Below the pieces are notes generated by a model. It saw only the letters and a list, made by a program, of their open reading frames with translations. It was not told the DNA's origin and made no database searches. From NCBI GenBank assembly GCA_024281675.1, contig JAMXAG010000020.1:1-44781 (forward strand): DNA of 44,781 nt, given 5' to 3'. Position 1 is the first letter of the stretch, and each line of letters starts with the position of its first letter. Positions 34,786 to 44,770 of this stretch are shown here, in pieces. A program made the translations under genes and the position numbers. Origin of the DNA: Nitrosomonas sp. (GTDB taxonomy: Bacteria; Pseudomonadota; Gammaproteobacteria; Burkholderiales; Nitrosomonadaceae).

Positions 34786-37293
34786 TTAATCCCTTGTTTC
34801 TACTTGCATGAGTGGACCGGTCTCAGTAGTTTCCACATTTCTAGTCCTTCTTCTTGTTCTTCTTGGGGTTGTGGCTTCTTCATAAACAGTTTCTTGAATT
34901 TTGTCGGACGGTGTTTCAATCATAACAAGTCCGCTTTTTTCAATATTTAATTGTAATTCTTTGGTAACGTCAAATGTACTTAATGTGTTTGTTGATGACG
35001 TTTCAGTTAATAATTGAGTGTCGATAGGAAAATTTTCTTTTCTTTCATGCGTCGTATTAATGTAAGAGGCATCGTTATTTGCGGTGTTTAGATTGCTTAC
35101 ATATTCGGCAAGTGTGCCAGATGTTTTTTCTTCAAGAGGTTCGTGATTTAAGGAATCATTGATGGAATCAGAAGTATTCGATAAATTCTCAGAAACAATA
35201 ATCACATTTTCATTTTCTGAAGAGTTTCGCGTCCGGTTAGATATATTACGAGTTTTGCCACCACGAAATCGACGTGAACGTCTTCTACTATCGGATTTTG
35301 GAGCAGTGTCTGCGTCTACTAAGGGTTCTTTTTCAATTAATATAGAATTGTCATTGGATTTTGAATCAGCTTCGTGGAAAAATTCAATAGTACTCTCATC
35401 AGATTCAAATTTTATTTCTTTCTGAACAATCGCTTCCTCATTAATATTTACATCAGCTGTGCCATTTGGTGGATTTTTCTGTCGAGATTGTTTTGTTTGA
35501 TTGGCGTCACCTTTGTTTCTTCCACGACGAGATCTGGATCCTCTTGGTTTGTCAGATGGTTTTGCTCTTTCTGTGGGCTGATTAGTTTCTTCATCTACTT
35601 TGTTATTTGCAGGTTTAAACCAACCGAAGAATTTATCAATGAGTGAAGATTCTTTTTGCCTCTCTTCACGAATAGGTGCGGGTTGAGTAGGTGTAACACC
35701 TTGAACGGCTGCTTGAGGCTTAATAGGTTGAGATTTTTTATCAAATGTTGTTTGATAAGCGTTTTCTTCACTGTTTTTTTCAACCATTTTGTAGCTTGGC
35801 GTCGGCATCTCACTAGATTTGATGTCTTCATGACGTAAGCGTGTTATGGTGTAATTCGGTGTTTCGATATAGATATTAGGGATTAATACGATACTAATTT
35901 TTTGCTTGGTTTCGATATCGTAGATTTCAGAGCGCTTTTCATTCAACAAATACGTTGCGACATCGACGGGTAGCTGGATATGGAGTGTATTGGTGTTTTC
36001 CTTCAAAGCTTCTTCTTGAAGAATACGCAGTATATGCAGAGCAGATGAGTCGGTGCCACGTATAAAGCCTGTACCGTTACAACGAATACACGATATGTAA
36101 TTACCTTCGCCCAGGGAAGGTCTTAAACGCTGGCGGGATAACTCCAATAAGCCAAAACGAGAAATTTTCCCAACCTGGATGCGGGCACGATCTTGCCTAA
36201 GTGCTTCGTGTAGTTTTGCTTCAACGTCGCGTTGATTACGCTGAACGTCCATATCGATAAAATCAATTACGATCAATCCACCTAAGTCTCGTAATCTCAG
36301 TTGGCGCGCAATTTCTTCTGCTGCTTCGAGATTGGTGTTCAAAGCAGTATGTTCAATATCCAGTCCACGAATAGCGCGAGCAGAGTTGACGTCTACGGAT
36401 ACCAAAGCTTCAGTGTGATCAATGACAATGGAACCGCCGGAGGGTAAGGAAACTTGTCTTGAATATGCCGTTTCAATTTGATGTTCGATCTGGAAACGTG
36501 AAAACAGAGGAATGTCATCTTGATAATATTTTAATCGGTCTACATTCGCAGGCATGACATGCGACATGAATTGACTGGCTTGTTCGTAAATTTCTCGACT
36601 ATCGATCAAAATTTCGCCGATCTCATGATTAAAATAATCGCGAATCGCTCGAATAACTAGGCTACTTTCCTGATAGATAAGAAAGACACCGTCTTGATTA
36701 TTCGCAGCCGATTCGATCGCAGACCAGAGTTGTGTTAAATAATTCAGATCCCATTGTAGTTCTTCTACACTCCGGCCAATACCTGCAGTTCTGGCAATAA
36801 TACTCATGCCTTCAGGTACTTGTAATTGCGCTAAAACATCACGCAAGTCATTGCGCTCTTCCCCTGTTATCCGACGAGATACACCGCCACTATTGGGATT
36901 ATTAGGGATTAAAACTAAATATCGTCCTGCAAGGGAAATATAAGTAGTAAGGGCCGCTCCTTTATTTCCTCGTTCATCCTTGTCCACTTGAACAATAATC
37001 TCTTGTCCTTCGTACAAAAGATCTTGAATGCGGGAATTGCTTAGATCAATGCCATCTTCAAAGCAAGATTGGGAAATTTCTTTGAAGGGTAGAAAACCAT
37101 GACGCTCGCAACCGTAGTCAACAAAAACAGCTTCTAAACCGGGTTCGACACGTGTGATGGCCGCTTTGTAGATATTGCTTTTTCTTTGTTCTTTGCCAAT
37201 AGATTCAATATCTAAGTCAATAAGTGTTTGACCATTTACGATAGCAACCCGCAGCTCTTCTGGCTGTGTCGCATTAAATAACATTCGTTTCAT
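34786..37293 (-). CDS. rne: Ribonuclease E
   Basis: Essential endoribonuclease for mRNA decay and rRNA/tRNA processing. It has 835 residues. The N-terminal catalytic half starts MKRMLFNATQPEELRVAIVN, with an S1 domain (SNIYKAAITRVEPGLEAVFV, FVDYGCERHGFLPFKEIS), a 5'-sensor region, and the DNase-like site with GGLIVIDFIDMD. The zinc link is CIRCNGTG. The C-terminal half (about 500-835) is charged and repetitive, with Arg-rich patches (RGSRSRRGRNKG, RRRSRRFRGGK) for RNA and a degradosome scaffold. It is divergent from rluC with a long leader, as in E. coli. Confidence 0.97.
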   Translation of the reverse strand: MKRMLFNATQPEELRVAIVNGQTLIDLDIESIGKEQRKSNIYKAAITRVEPGLEAVFVDYGCERHGFLPFKEISQSCFEDGIDLSNSRIQDLLYEGQEIIVQVDKDERGNKGAALTTYISLAGRYLVLIPNNPNSGGVSRRITGEERNDLRDVLAQLQVPEGMSIIARTAGIGRSVEELQWDLNYLTQLWSAIESAANNQDGVFLIYQESSLVIRAIRDYFNHEIGEILIDSREIYEQASQFMSHVMPANVDRLKYYQDDIPLFSRFQIEHQIETAYSRQVSLPSGGSIVIDHTEALVSVDVNSARAIRGLDIEHTALNTNLEAAEEIARQLRLRDLGGLIVIDFIDMDVQRNQRDVEAKLHEALRQDRARIQVGKISRFGLLELSRQRLRPSLGEGNYISCIRCNGTGFIRGTDSSALHILRILQEEALKENTNTLHIQLPVDVATYLLNEKRSEIYDIETKQKISIVLIPNIYIETPNYTITRLRHEDIKSSEMPTPSYKMVEKNSEENAYQTTFDKKSQPIKPQAAVQGVTPTQPAPIREERQKESSLIDKFFGWFKPANNKVDEETNQPTERAKPSDKPRGSRSRRGRNKGDANQTKQSRQKNPPNGTADVNINEEAIVQKEIKFESDESTIEFFHEADSKSNDNSILIEKEPLVDADTAPKSDSRRRSRRFRGGKTRNISNRTRNSSENENVIIVSENLSNTSDSINDSLNHEPLEEKTSGTLAEYVSNLNTANNDASYINTTHERKENFPIDTQLLTETSSTNTLSTFDVTKELQLNIEKSGLVMIETPSDKIQETVYEEATTPRRTRRRTRNVETTETGPLMQVETRD

Positions 37294-37781
37294 TTACAAC
37301 AAACCTTGAGTGTCTTAATTGTTAGTATGCTGGTATTAGAAGCACCAGATTGTTTCATTCTTTCTATGCAGTTGTAATAACGAAGATATTGTAATAATTT
37401 TTTATAAAAATTTCTGTCAATTATATGTTTTTCTTGATAAACGATCCATTTTCTGCCGACATGCGTTACGGATAGAAAGGGCATAAATAGTGATTGTGTA
37501 TCACTTAATTTGTCATTGTATAAGAACAATATTTCTTACTTTGCCGAGCTTGATTAAATCTTTTCAACCTAAAAGATTATAAGTCAAATTTCAAAAAAGA
37601 ACCTTTGCAATTCAAGTAATCTCTGTAAATATTTTAATTGACTGTATCAATTACATCATAAAATATGAAGATAATATAATTAAAAGTACTATATACCTAA
37701 CATAACAAAATAAACAATTGCATGGATCCTTAGGAATTATAACTAAGGATTTATAAAAATAAAGTAAATATCAAATAAATT
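37294..37781. promoter_or_regulatory. Shared rne-rluC leader region
   Basis: A 488-base AT-rich region between divergent rne and rluC. The same arrangement in enterobacteria carries a long rne leader through which RNase E limits its own mRNA. No gene is visible. A clear stem ATCCTTAG/CTAAGGAT (37726-37750) lies 31 bases before the rluC start. Regulation here is inferred from gene order, not from a matched RNA motif. Confidence 0.5.
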
Positions 37782-38789
37782 ATGAATAGCCAACAAAAAA
37801 AAAGTTCTATTCATACGGTACAGAAAATTCAAATTACCGACGAAGAATACGATCAGCGAATCGATAATTTTTTATTCAGACGATTTAAGAATGTACCAAA
37901 AAGTCATATATATCAATTGCTGAGAAGTGGACAGGTGCGCGTGGATGGAAAAAGAATCCGCGCAGATTATCGTTTACAATTTGGCAATATTTTAAGAATT
38001 CCACCGATTCGTTTGTCTGAAAAAGATTGTACACAAGCGACTCTTATCCCGGCGAAATTTTTTACCTTTCACGTACTTTTTGAGGATGAAGCATTATTAG
38101 TGATTGATAAACCTGGAGGAATTGCTGTTCATGGCGGGAGTGGCATCAATTTTGGCGTAATTGAGCAATTGCGTGCACAAAACCCCTCTTGGAAATTTCT
38201 TGAACTAGTACATCGACTTGATCGAGAAACCTCAGGTTTATTGATGTTGGCCAAAAAACGTAATGCGTTAGTAGAATTGCATCGGCAGATTCGCGATGGG
38301 CTTACGCGCAAACACTACCTGACTATGGTTTGTGGAAATTGGCTTAATTCGGTGCAGCACGTTAAGCTGGCATTGAATAAGTACACAACTGCTTATGGTG
38401 AGCGGCGCGTAGCCGTGGTTAAAGACGTAATTAAAACCGAAACGATCAAACCGATGTCAGCTTATACCATCTTTAGATTACAGAAAACCTGGAATAACTT
38501 TAGCTTGCTGGATGCTGAATTGAAAACCGGTCGCACACATCAAATTCGCGTTCATCTTGCCTATCATGGATTTCCTATTGCTGGTGATGATAAATATGGA
38601 AATTTTGAAATCAATAAGCGACTCGCTCGATCAGATCGTACACTTCACTTGTCACGTATGTTTTTGCATGCCCATACCTTGCAGTTCACTCATCCTATTT
38701 CCAAGCAGTCTATGGAACTATATGCGCCTCTGGCTAATGACTTGCAAAGCTTCATCAATCAACTGGATACCAAATTTAGTGTTTTTTAA
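37782..38789 (+). CDS. rluC: 23S rRNA pseudouridine synthase, RluC type
   Basis: Converts uridines of 23S rRNA to pseudouridine (RluC targets 955, 2504 and 2580 in E. coli numbering). It has 335 residues. The N-terminal S4 RNA-binding domain (RIDNFLFRRFKNVPKSHIYQ, then GQVRVDGKRI) is followed by the catalytic domain with HRLDRETSG at 144-152 (Asp147) and the end motif KTGRTHQIRVHLAYHGFPIA. The neighbourhood with divergent rne supports rluC over rluD. Its 3' end overlaps convergent tesA by 14 bases. Confidence 0.94.
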   Translation: MNSQQKKSSIHTVQKIQITDEEYDQRIDNFLFRRFKNVPKSHIYQLLRSGQVRVDGKRIRADYRLQFGNILRIPPIRLSEKDCTQATLIPAKFFTFHVLFEDEALLVIDKPGGIAVHGGSGINFGVIEQLRAQNPSWKFLELVHRLDRETSGLLMLAKKRNALVELHRQIRDGLTRKHYLTMVCGNWLNSVQHVKLALNKYTTAYGERRVAVVKDVIKTETIKPMSAYTIFRLQKTWNNFSLLDAELKTGRTHQIRVHLAYHGFPIAGDDKYGNFEINKRLARSDRTLHLSRMFLHAHTLQFTHPISKQSMELYAPLANDLQSFINQLDTKFSVF

Positions 38790-39399
38790 ATATCGGCTCC
38801 AAGGTTTGCCAAATAATTTCAAGAATCTTAGGTTGTGCTATTTCATTGGGGTGTAAACGATCAGTCAGGAAAAAATCAGGATTGTCAGCAAATCCTTCAA
38901 ATAAAAAGGGTACTAAAGGGATTTGATAATCATTCGCCAAGCGTGTAAAAATTTCTTTGAATTTTTGCGTATAGCTCATGCCATAATTGGGGGGGAGCTG
39001 CATGCCTATTAGTAAAACGCTGATGTTATTTTCTTGTGATTTTTTAATGATGGTTGCCAGGTTTTCGTGTATGGCTTGAATGGCTGTTCCGCGCAAACCG
39101 TCATTTGCGCCGAGTTCGATAATGATAATGCCAGGATTGTGAGCGGCGAGGGTCTGGTCGATTCGATTGCGTCCTCCAAGCGTGGTTTCTCCGCTAATAC
39201 TGGCATTAACAACCTGGTAATGGGTATACTGATCCTTTAAGCGTCGCGCCAATAATGTCACCCAGCCTGTCTCGATCGGTATGCCGAAATTTGCGGAAAG
39301 GCTATCGCCATAAACTAAAATCGTTGTGGGTGCTGCTTTTGCAATCGGTATCGTAAAAACAATCAGTAATAATAAAGGAATCAGAGTATTTTTTTTCAT
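38776..39399 (-). CDS. tesA: GDSL-type acyl-CoA thioesterase/lysophospholipase TesA
   Basis: A 207-residue secreted SGNH hydrolase that cleaves acyl esters and thioesters in the periplasm. The signal peptide is MKKNTLIPLLLLIVFTIPIA. Catalytic blocks are VYGDSLSANFG (Ser), SGETT (Gly), ELGANDG (Asn) and TDRLHPNE (Asp/His). I start at ATG 39399; an in-frame TTG nine bases upstream is unlikely. The start codon overlaps the start codon of the divergent ABC gene. The tesA-ybbA-ybbP order is conserved in many proteobacteria. Confidence 0.94.
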   Translation of the reverse strand: MKKNTLIPLLLLIVFTIPIAKAAPTTILVYGDSLSANFGIPIETGWVTLLARRLKDQYTHYQVVNASISGETTLGGRNRIDQTLAAHNPGIIIIELGANDGLRGTAIQAIHENLATIIKKSQENNISVLLIGMQLPPNYGMSYTQKFKEIFTRLANDYQIPLVPFLFEGFADNPDFFLTDRLHPNEIAQPKILEIIWQTLEPIFKKH

Positions 39400-40081
39400 G
39401 ATTAACAAGGGCGATCAGGAATCTATTCTTTCGGTGCATGCACTGACCAAGCAAGTTGGCGCGGGCGATACACACCTTACCATACTACAAGATATCCACT
39501 TACAGATAAATTCGGGAGAAACGGTGGCCATCATCGGTGCATCCGGTTCTGGAAAGTCGACGTTGCTGGCGTTGCTTGCCGGTTTGGATTTGCCAACTTC
39601 GGGAAAAGTCTATTTGGATCAAGTGGATATTTTCTTGTTGGATGAGGATCAACGTGCAGCTTTAAGAAGTAAAGTGTTGGGGTTTGTTTTTCAATCATTT
39701 CAATTGTTGCCCGCGTTAACTGCCCTGGAAAATGTCATGTTGCCACTAGAGTTAGCGAATACTGATCAAGCATCCGAAAAGGCACGTCAATTACTGACGC
39801 GCGTCGGACTCACGCAACGTTTGCATCATTACCCCAAACAATTGTCAGGAGGAGAGCAACAACGTGTTGCAATTGCCCGTGCTTTTGTCACCATGCCAAA
39901 ATTGCTATTAGCGGATGAGCCAACGGGTAATCTGGACGCAGAAACGGGTGAGCAGATTATCGACTTGATGTTTGAACTCAACCGCGAGCAAGGTACCACG
40001 CTAGTTTTGGTAACACATGATGAAACCTTGTCACAGCGCTGTTCACGTCAAATTCGCTTGTCTCATGGCAAAATAGTTTAA
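39398..40081 (+). CDS. ybbA: LolD/YbbA-type ABC transporter ATPase
   Basis: A 227-residue ATPase of the MacB/LolD/YbbA group. Walker A is GASGSGKST, the Q-loop FVFQSFQLLPALTALEN, the signature LSGGEQQR, Walker B LLLADEPTGNLD and the H-loop VTHDE. The start MINKGDQESILSVHALTKQV matches the usual YbbA N-terminus; a longer frame back to 39326 would run into tesA. It works with the permease encoded five bases downstream. The substrate is not established; involvement in lipid or envelope handling fits tesA next door. Confidence 0.93.
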   Translation: MINKGDQESILSVHALTKQVGAGDTHLTILQDIHLQINSGETVAIIGASGSGKSTLLALLAGLDLPTSGKVYLDQVDIFLLDEDQRAALRSKVLGFVFQSFQLLPALTALENVMLPLELANTDQASEKARQLLTRVGLTQRLHHYPKQLSGGEQQRVAIARAFVTMPKLLLADEPTGNLDAETGEQIIDLMFELNREQGTTLVLVTHDETLSQRCSRQIRLSHGKIV

Positions 40082-40086
40082 CTATC

Positions 40087-42612
40087 ATGAAATCCATTTG
40101 TAGATTGTCTTTTAATATGTTACGCCGAGATTGGCGCGCGGGTGAATTGAATGTCTTAATCGTTGCGTTGATGATTGCGATCACCGGAATGACTACCGTA
40201 GAGTTTTTTATCGATCGGGTAAAAACTGCCCTGGTTCGTGAAAGTAATCAATTACTGGGTGCCGATTTGCTCATTATTTCCAGTGAGCCGATAGCGGATA
40301 CTTTTCAAAGGGAAGCAGAAAGCTTGGGATTGAAGACTGCTGAGATAGTTAAATTTCCTAGCATGATTTCTAATGGGGAGCACAGTCTATTAATTGAAAT
40401 ACGTGCGGTCACAGCGGGATATCCGTTGCGGGGCAGTGTGCAGTTATACCCTGATGCGCCGATTGGTTTATCTTCGATAGCAGCGCGATCAATGTGGCAG
40501 ATTGCAAGCGGTATCCCGCAATCAGGCACGATTTGGGTAGATGAAAAAGTGTTGCATCAGCTTATGCTGAAAAAAGGCGATAGTGTCGATGTTGGGGCGA
40601 CTCAGTTGCGAGTGAGTGAATTTATCGCGCGTGAGCCAGACCATTCAGTGGGTTTTATCAGCATGGGTTCACGTATCCTGATGAATGCTGCTGATCTCGA
40701 GAAAACTGAGTTAATTCAGCTTGGCAGCCGTGTTTCCTATAATCTTCAGGTTGCTGGAGATGAAGAAATGGTGCATCGCTTTCGTCATTGGGCTCAAATG
40801 CGTTTGAGCAAAGCGCAACGTATCGAAGGTATTCGCGATGCACGGCCAGAAATCAAAGTGGCATTGGAGCGGTCAGAAAAGTTTTTAAACTTGGCTGCAT
40901 TGGCGGGTGTTGTCATGGCGGCTGCAGCGATTGCTTTAGCGGTACGTCAGTTTACGCAACGGCACTTGGATGGATGCGCTATTATGCGCAGTTTAGGGGC
41001 AAGCCAAAACCAATTGTTGGCTTTGTATGTTGTTTATTTTCTGAATCTTGGTTTAATGACCAGTGGTATAGGATGCTTGATTGGATTCGCCACGCAGGAA
41101 ATCTTATCGACCTGGTTAACAGGGCTCACTGAAACAGTTTTGCCGTTGCCAAGTTTTTGGCCAGTGATCCATGGCTTTGCGGTTGGATTGGTATTATTGC
41201 TGGGGTTTGCGTTACCGCCGATACTGAATCTGCGAAGCGTTTCAACCATGCGAGTATTACGCAGAGATATCGGATTATCCAATAAACATGGCTTAATAGG
41301 CTATCTACTGGGTTTGTTGGTATTAGCAGCGCTTTTTATTTGGAAAGCGCAAAATTTAAGCATGGGCTTGTATATCGTCATGGGTTTCATTTTGGCCATA
41401 CTGCTATTTGGTGGTTTTGGCTGGTTATTGATCAAAATGCTTGCGAGTTTTAGACAGCATGCAAACAACACTTGGCGGTATGGTCTGGCAAGCATCCACC
41501 GCCGTTCAATGTCGAGTATCTTGCAGATCGTGGCGTTGGGTTTGGGCCTGATGGCCTTGCTTGTGATGACGCTGATTCAAGATGATTTGATTGAAGATTG
41601 GCATACCAGCTTGCCACCCGATGCACCTAACTATTTTCTGGTTAACATACAAGCTGATCAATTGGATTCATTGAAAGATTTTTTTCAACAGCAGGGTGCT
41701 GAGTATCCCGAAGTTTTTCCGATGGTGAGAGGGCGGTTGATTAAAATTAACGGTAAAGTGATTGCTCCGGAAGATTTTGCTCATGATCTGCATGCAGAAA
41801 GGCATATACGGCGCGAGTTTAATTTATCGTGGGCGAGTCAGCTCAATCCGGATAATCAAGTGACTCAAGGTGTTTGGTGGGGTGATGCTGCGCAACCTAA
41901 GCCTGAGCTATCGATTGAGCAGGGTATTGCCAAAATTATTGGTATCAAACTCGGTGATGAATTAACGTATGACATTGCAGGCAGTCATTTTTCCGCACCA
42001 GTAACGAGTATTCGGAAAGTGAATTGGGATAGTTTTCGTGTTAATTTCTTTGTCGTTACGCCACCTGGTTTACTAGAGCAGTATCCGTTCAGTTATATCA
42101 CCAGTTTCTATGTTCCGACTACAGAATCAAATAGAATGCATGAATTGGTGCGTGCTTTCCCCAATATTCTGGTGGTGGATATGGCGACGGTTATCAATCA
42201 AGTACAAGGAATGATCGAGAAAGTATCGCAGGCGGTTCGGTTCGTGTTCATATTCACTGTGCTGGCAGGATTCTCGGTGTTATACGCCGCCATCACGGCG
42301 ACGCAAGATGAACGCATTTATGAAGCGGCCATTTTTCGTACGCTGGGCGCTCATCGGCAACAACTACAACGTGCCTGGGCGGTGGAATTTGCGTTGCTGG
42401 GTGGATTGGCAGGTTTATTGGCGACCGCAGGAGCGAGTATGTTGGGTTATGTGATCGCTGAGCATATCTTGCACTTTGAATATCGTTTTAATCCTTGGAT
42501 TGGATTGATTGCAACACCATTAGGCGCCCTCGTCGTGTTAGTGGCAGGTTTGCTCGGGACGCGTGCCGCATTATCAACTCCGCCTATATCCACATTACGT
42601 AAGTTGGCATAA
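40087..42612 (+). CDS. ybbP: FtsX-family ABC permease, YbbP type
   Basis: An 841-residue inner-membrane protein. An N-terminal helix (LNVLIVALMIAITGMTTVEF) precedes a periplasmic domain. Two FtsX-like helix groups follow (about 270-450 and 700-841: VMAAAAIALAVRQFTQRHLD, and FIFTVLAGFSVLYAAITATQ). The EAAIFRTLGAHRQQLQ segment is typical of YbbP/LolC relatives. It pairs with the ATPase just upstream to form a mechanotransmission-type or lipoprotein-type transporter. Confidence 0.92.
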   Translation: MKSICRLSFNMLRRDWRAGELNVLIVALMIAITGMTTVEFFIDRVKTALVRESNQLLGADLLIISSEPIADTFQREAESLGLKTAEIVKFPSMISNGEHSLLIEIRAVTAGYPLRGSVQLYPDAPIGLSSIAARSMWQIASGIPQSGTIWVDEKVLHQLMLKKGDSVDVGATQLRVSEFIAREPDHSVGFISMGSRILMNAADLEKTELIQLGSRVSYNLQVAGDEEMVHRFRHWAQMRLSKAQRIEGIRDARPEIKVALERSEKFLNLAALAGVVMAAAAIALAVRQFTQRHLDGCAIMRSLGASQNQLLALYVVYFLNLGLMTSGIGCLIGFATQEILSTWLTGLTETVLPLPSFWPVIHGFAVGLVLLLGFALPPILNLRSVSTMRVLRRDIGLSNKHGLIGYLLGLLVLAALFIWKAQNLSMGLYIVMGFILAILLFGGFGWLLIKMLASFRQHANNTWRYGLASIHRRSMSSILQIVALGLGLMALLVMTLIQDDLIEDWHTSLPPDAPNYFLVNIQADQLDSLKDFFQQQGAEYPEVFPMVRGRLIKINGKVIAPEDFAHDLHAERHIRREFNLSWASQLNPDNQVTQGVWWGDAAQPKPELSIEQGIAKIIGIKLGDELTYDIAGSHFSAPVTSIRKVNWDSFRVNFFVVTPPGLLEQYPFSYITSFYVPTTESNRMHELVRAFPNILVVDMATVINQVQGMIEKVSQAVRFVFIFTVLAGFSVLYAAITATQDERIYEAAIFRTLGAHRQQLQRAWAVEFALLGGLAGLLATAGASMLGYVIAEHILHFEYRFNPWIGLIATPLGALVVLVAGLLGTRAALSTPPISTLRKLA

Positions 42613-42635
42613 CTTATTATTCAAGCAAAATCGTA

Positions 42636-43853
42636 ATGAGTGAGGCGACTCCTAAATTAACTGCATTACCGCCATTGAGTTTGTATATACATATTCCGTG
42701 GTGTCTGAAAAAATGCCCTTACTGTGACTTTAATTCGCATGCAATTCATCCAGTCAGCGATGAACAATCATCGTTGGAAGAGGGCTATGTTGCGGCGTTG
42801 ATACGCGATCTGGAAATGGCATTATCAGATGTATGGGGCAGGCGGCTCAATAGTGTATTTTTTGGCGGCGGCACGCCAAGTTTGTTTAGTGCATCTTCGA
42901 TTGATCGAATCTTAACGGCAGTGCGCACTTTGATGCCATTGGAACATTTTGCCGAAGTCACGCTGGAAGCGAATCCTGGTACCTTTGAAGCACAAAAATT
43001 TGTAGATTATCGATTAGCCGGAATTAATCGGTTATCCATTGGTATTCAAAGTTTTGATCCAAATAGGCTGAAAGCAATCGGTCGTGTACACGATGATCAG
43101 GAAGCATTACGTGCCGTGGAGATTGCTCAAAGCAATTTTGACGCGATTAATCTGGATTTGATGTATGCCCTGCCTGGGCAAACGCTAGCCGAAGCTCAGC
43201 ACGATATCGATACGGCCTGCGCATTCGGTGTTTCGCATCTTTCCGCCTATCATCTGACATTGGAACCGAATACGCTGTTTCATCGTTATCCACCATCATT
43301 GCCTGATGATGAGCAAACCGCTGCGATGCAAGATATCATCGAGCAAACCTTGCAGCAGAAAGGCTATAGCCATTATGAAACTTCGGCGTTTGCACAACCG
43401 GGAAAAGAGTCGCGGCATAATTTGAATTATTGGTTGTTCGGTGACTATCTTGGTATCGGTGCGGGTGCGCATAGTAAAATCAGCTTTGCCGATAAAATCA
43501 TCCGGCAAATGCGTTACAAACAGCCGAAGGAATATCTGACACAAAGTCGCAATGCGGCATCGTTCATTCAAACGCAACAGGTTCTTTCAAATGCTGATCG
43601 CAGTTTTGAATTCATGATGAATGCCTTGAGGCTTCATAGCGGATTTGAAACGAAGCTGTTTCAGGAGCGCACCGGATTGCCACTGAGCGTTATTCAATCA
43701 CAACTACAAGAAGCCGAACAGCGCGGTTTAATCGTAAGCAATGCTTTTCATATCAAACCTACCATTTTGGGCAAGCGTTTCTTGAACGATTTGCTGCAGA
43801 TTTTTTTGCCGGAAGTCGATGCGATTTCATCGCAGTCCATTAATACGCAGTAA
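42636..43853 (+). CDS. hemW: HemW, radical-SAM heme chaperone
   Basis: A 405-residue cytoplasmic protein. The radical-SAM cluster site is CLKKCPYC (C23, C27, C30) in YIHIPWCLKKCPYCDFNSH, with FFGGGTPSLFS, EANPGTF, RLSIGIQSFD and the HemN C-terminal domain. Earlier annotations call it an oxygen-independent coproporphyrinogen oxidase, but proteins with only this first set of Cys and the shorter N-terminus act as HemW, which inserts heme into respiratory enzymes. That suits a cytochrome-rich organism. Confidence 0.93.
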   Translation: MSEATPKLTALPPLSLYIHIPWCLKKCPYCDFNSHAIHPVSDEQSSLEEGYVAALIRDLEMALSDVWGRRLNSVFFGGGTPSLFSASSIDRILTAVRTLMPLEHFAEVTLEANPGTFEAQKFVDYRLAGINRLSIGIQSFDPNRLKAIGRVHDDQEALRAVEIAQSNFDAINLDLMYALPGQTLAEAQHDIDTACAFGVSHLSAYHLTLEPNTLFHRYPPSLPDDEQTAAMQDIIEQTLQQKGYSHYETSAFAQPGKESRHNLNYWLFGDYLGIGAGAHSKISFADKIIRQMRYKQPKEYLTQSRNAASFIQTQQVLSNADRSFEFMMNALRLHSGFETKLFQERTGLPLSVIQSQLQEAEQRGLIVSNAFHIKPTILGKRFLNDLLQIFLPEVDAISSQSINTQ

Positions 43854-43885
43854 AATTGCTGATTTGACTGGAAGGGAGTACCGGC

Positions 43886-44709
43886 GTGAGTTACGTAAAA
43901 CCACAAGACATCGTTGAAAACATGTTGCAGGCGGGTGCTAAAAAAGCCGCCTTGCCAGTCAAGCATTTATTGATTCGCGGTTTTCTGGCGGGTGCCTTTT
44001 TGGGATATGCCACCACGTTGGCCATACTGGCTGCAACGCAAACCGGATGGGGAATCGTGGGTGCGATAGTATTTCCGATTGGTTTTGTCATGATCGTACT
44101 ACTTGGATTGGAATTGGCTACTGGTAATTTTGCATTAATACCGATTGCAGTCAAAGATCGCAGAGTTTCATGCCAGTTGTTATTGAAGAATTGGTTTTGG
44201 GTTTTGCTGGGGAATCTTTTAGGTAGCGTAACATATGCTTATCTGTACTGTATCGTGGCCACAAAAATGGGCACGGTCGATCCGGAAACCCTACCCGCAT
44301 TGCAACGCACGATGATGATCGCAGAAACCAAAACGCTCGAATACGCAAAGTTGGGTTGGGATGGAATGGTGACCGCTTTTACCAGTGCGATCCTGTGTAA
44401 CTGGATGGTGACCTTAGGCGCCGTGATGGCTTTTACTTCGACCGCTACGATTGGAAAAATTGCCGCCATGTGGTTGCCCATCATGACATTCTTTGGTTTG
44501 GGTTATGAGCATGCCATTGTGAATATGTTTGTCATTCCTGCGGGGATCTTGCTAGGTGTGCTCCTATTACCTGGATGGATTGGTGGTTATGGAACGGTTT
44601 TCCGGTGATTGCTGGTAATTTATTCGGCGGTATGCTGTTTACCGGTTTTATGCTGTATTGGACCCATGCAATGCAATCAACGCAATCAAATCGAGAAGAT
44701 GAACTTTAA
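43886..44709 (+). pseudogene. Formate/nitrite transporter (FNT family) with a 3' frameshift
   Basis: Starts GTG 43886 after GGAAGGGAG. Up to about 44555 it reads as a FocA/NirC channel: VKHLLIRGFLAGAFLGYATT, GLELATGNFALIPIAVKDRR, LLKNWFWVLLGNLLGSVTYA and CNWMVTLGAVMAFTS. The zero frame then stops early at 44608 after GIGGYGTVFR-like residues. A second frame (from GCT 44560) reads APITWMDWWLWNGFPVIAGN and LFGGMLFTGFMLYW up to TAA 44707-44709, the expected last helix. A GT doubling at GGTGTGCT (about 44555-44560) would explain it. Nitrite transport fits an ammonia oxidiser; whether the gene is dead or the read is wrong is open. Confidence 0.82.
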
Positions 44710-44730
44710 TCTCTAGCGGGTTTAATTCCT

Positions 44731-44770
44731 CGCCCCTTGGGGCGTAAAATATTCGCGTGAGCGAATATTT
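44731..44770 (+). terminator. Two adjacent hairpins after the transporter
   Basis: CGCCCC-TT-GGGGCG (44731-44744) is followed by AAATATTCGC-GTGA-GCGAATATTT (44747-44770). They begin 22 bases after the transporter stop. There is no long T tract, so they may be an mRNA end or the hairpin end of a transposon that continues outside the window. Confidence 0.5.

Noticed and set aside
35159-35838. Several 60-90 codon frames on the plus strand
   Set aside because: They are shadows of the low-complexity C-terminal half of RNase E.
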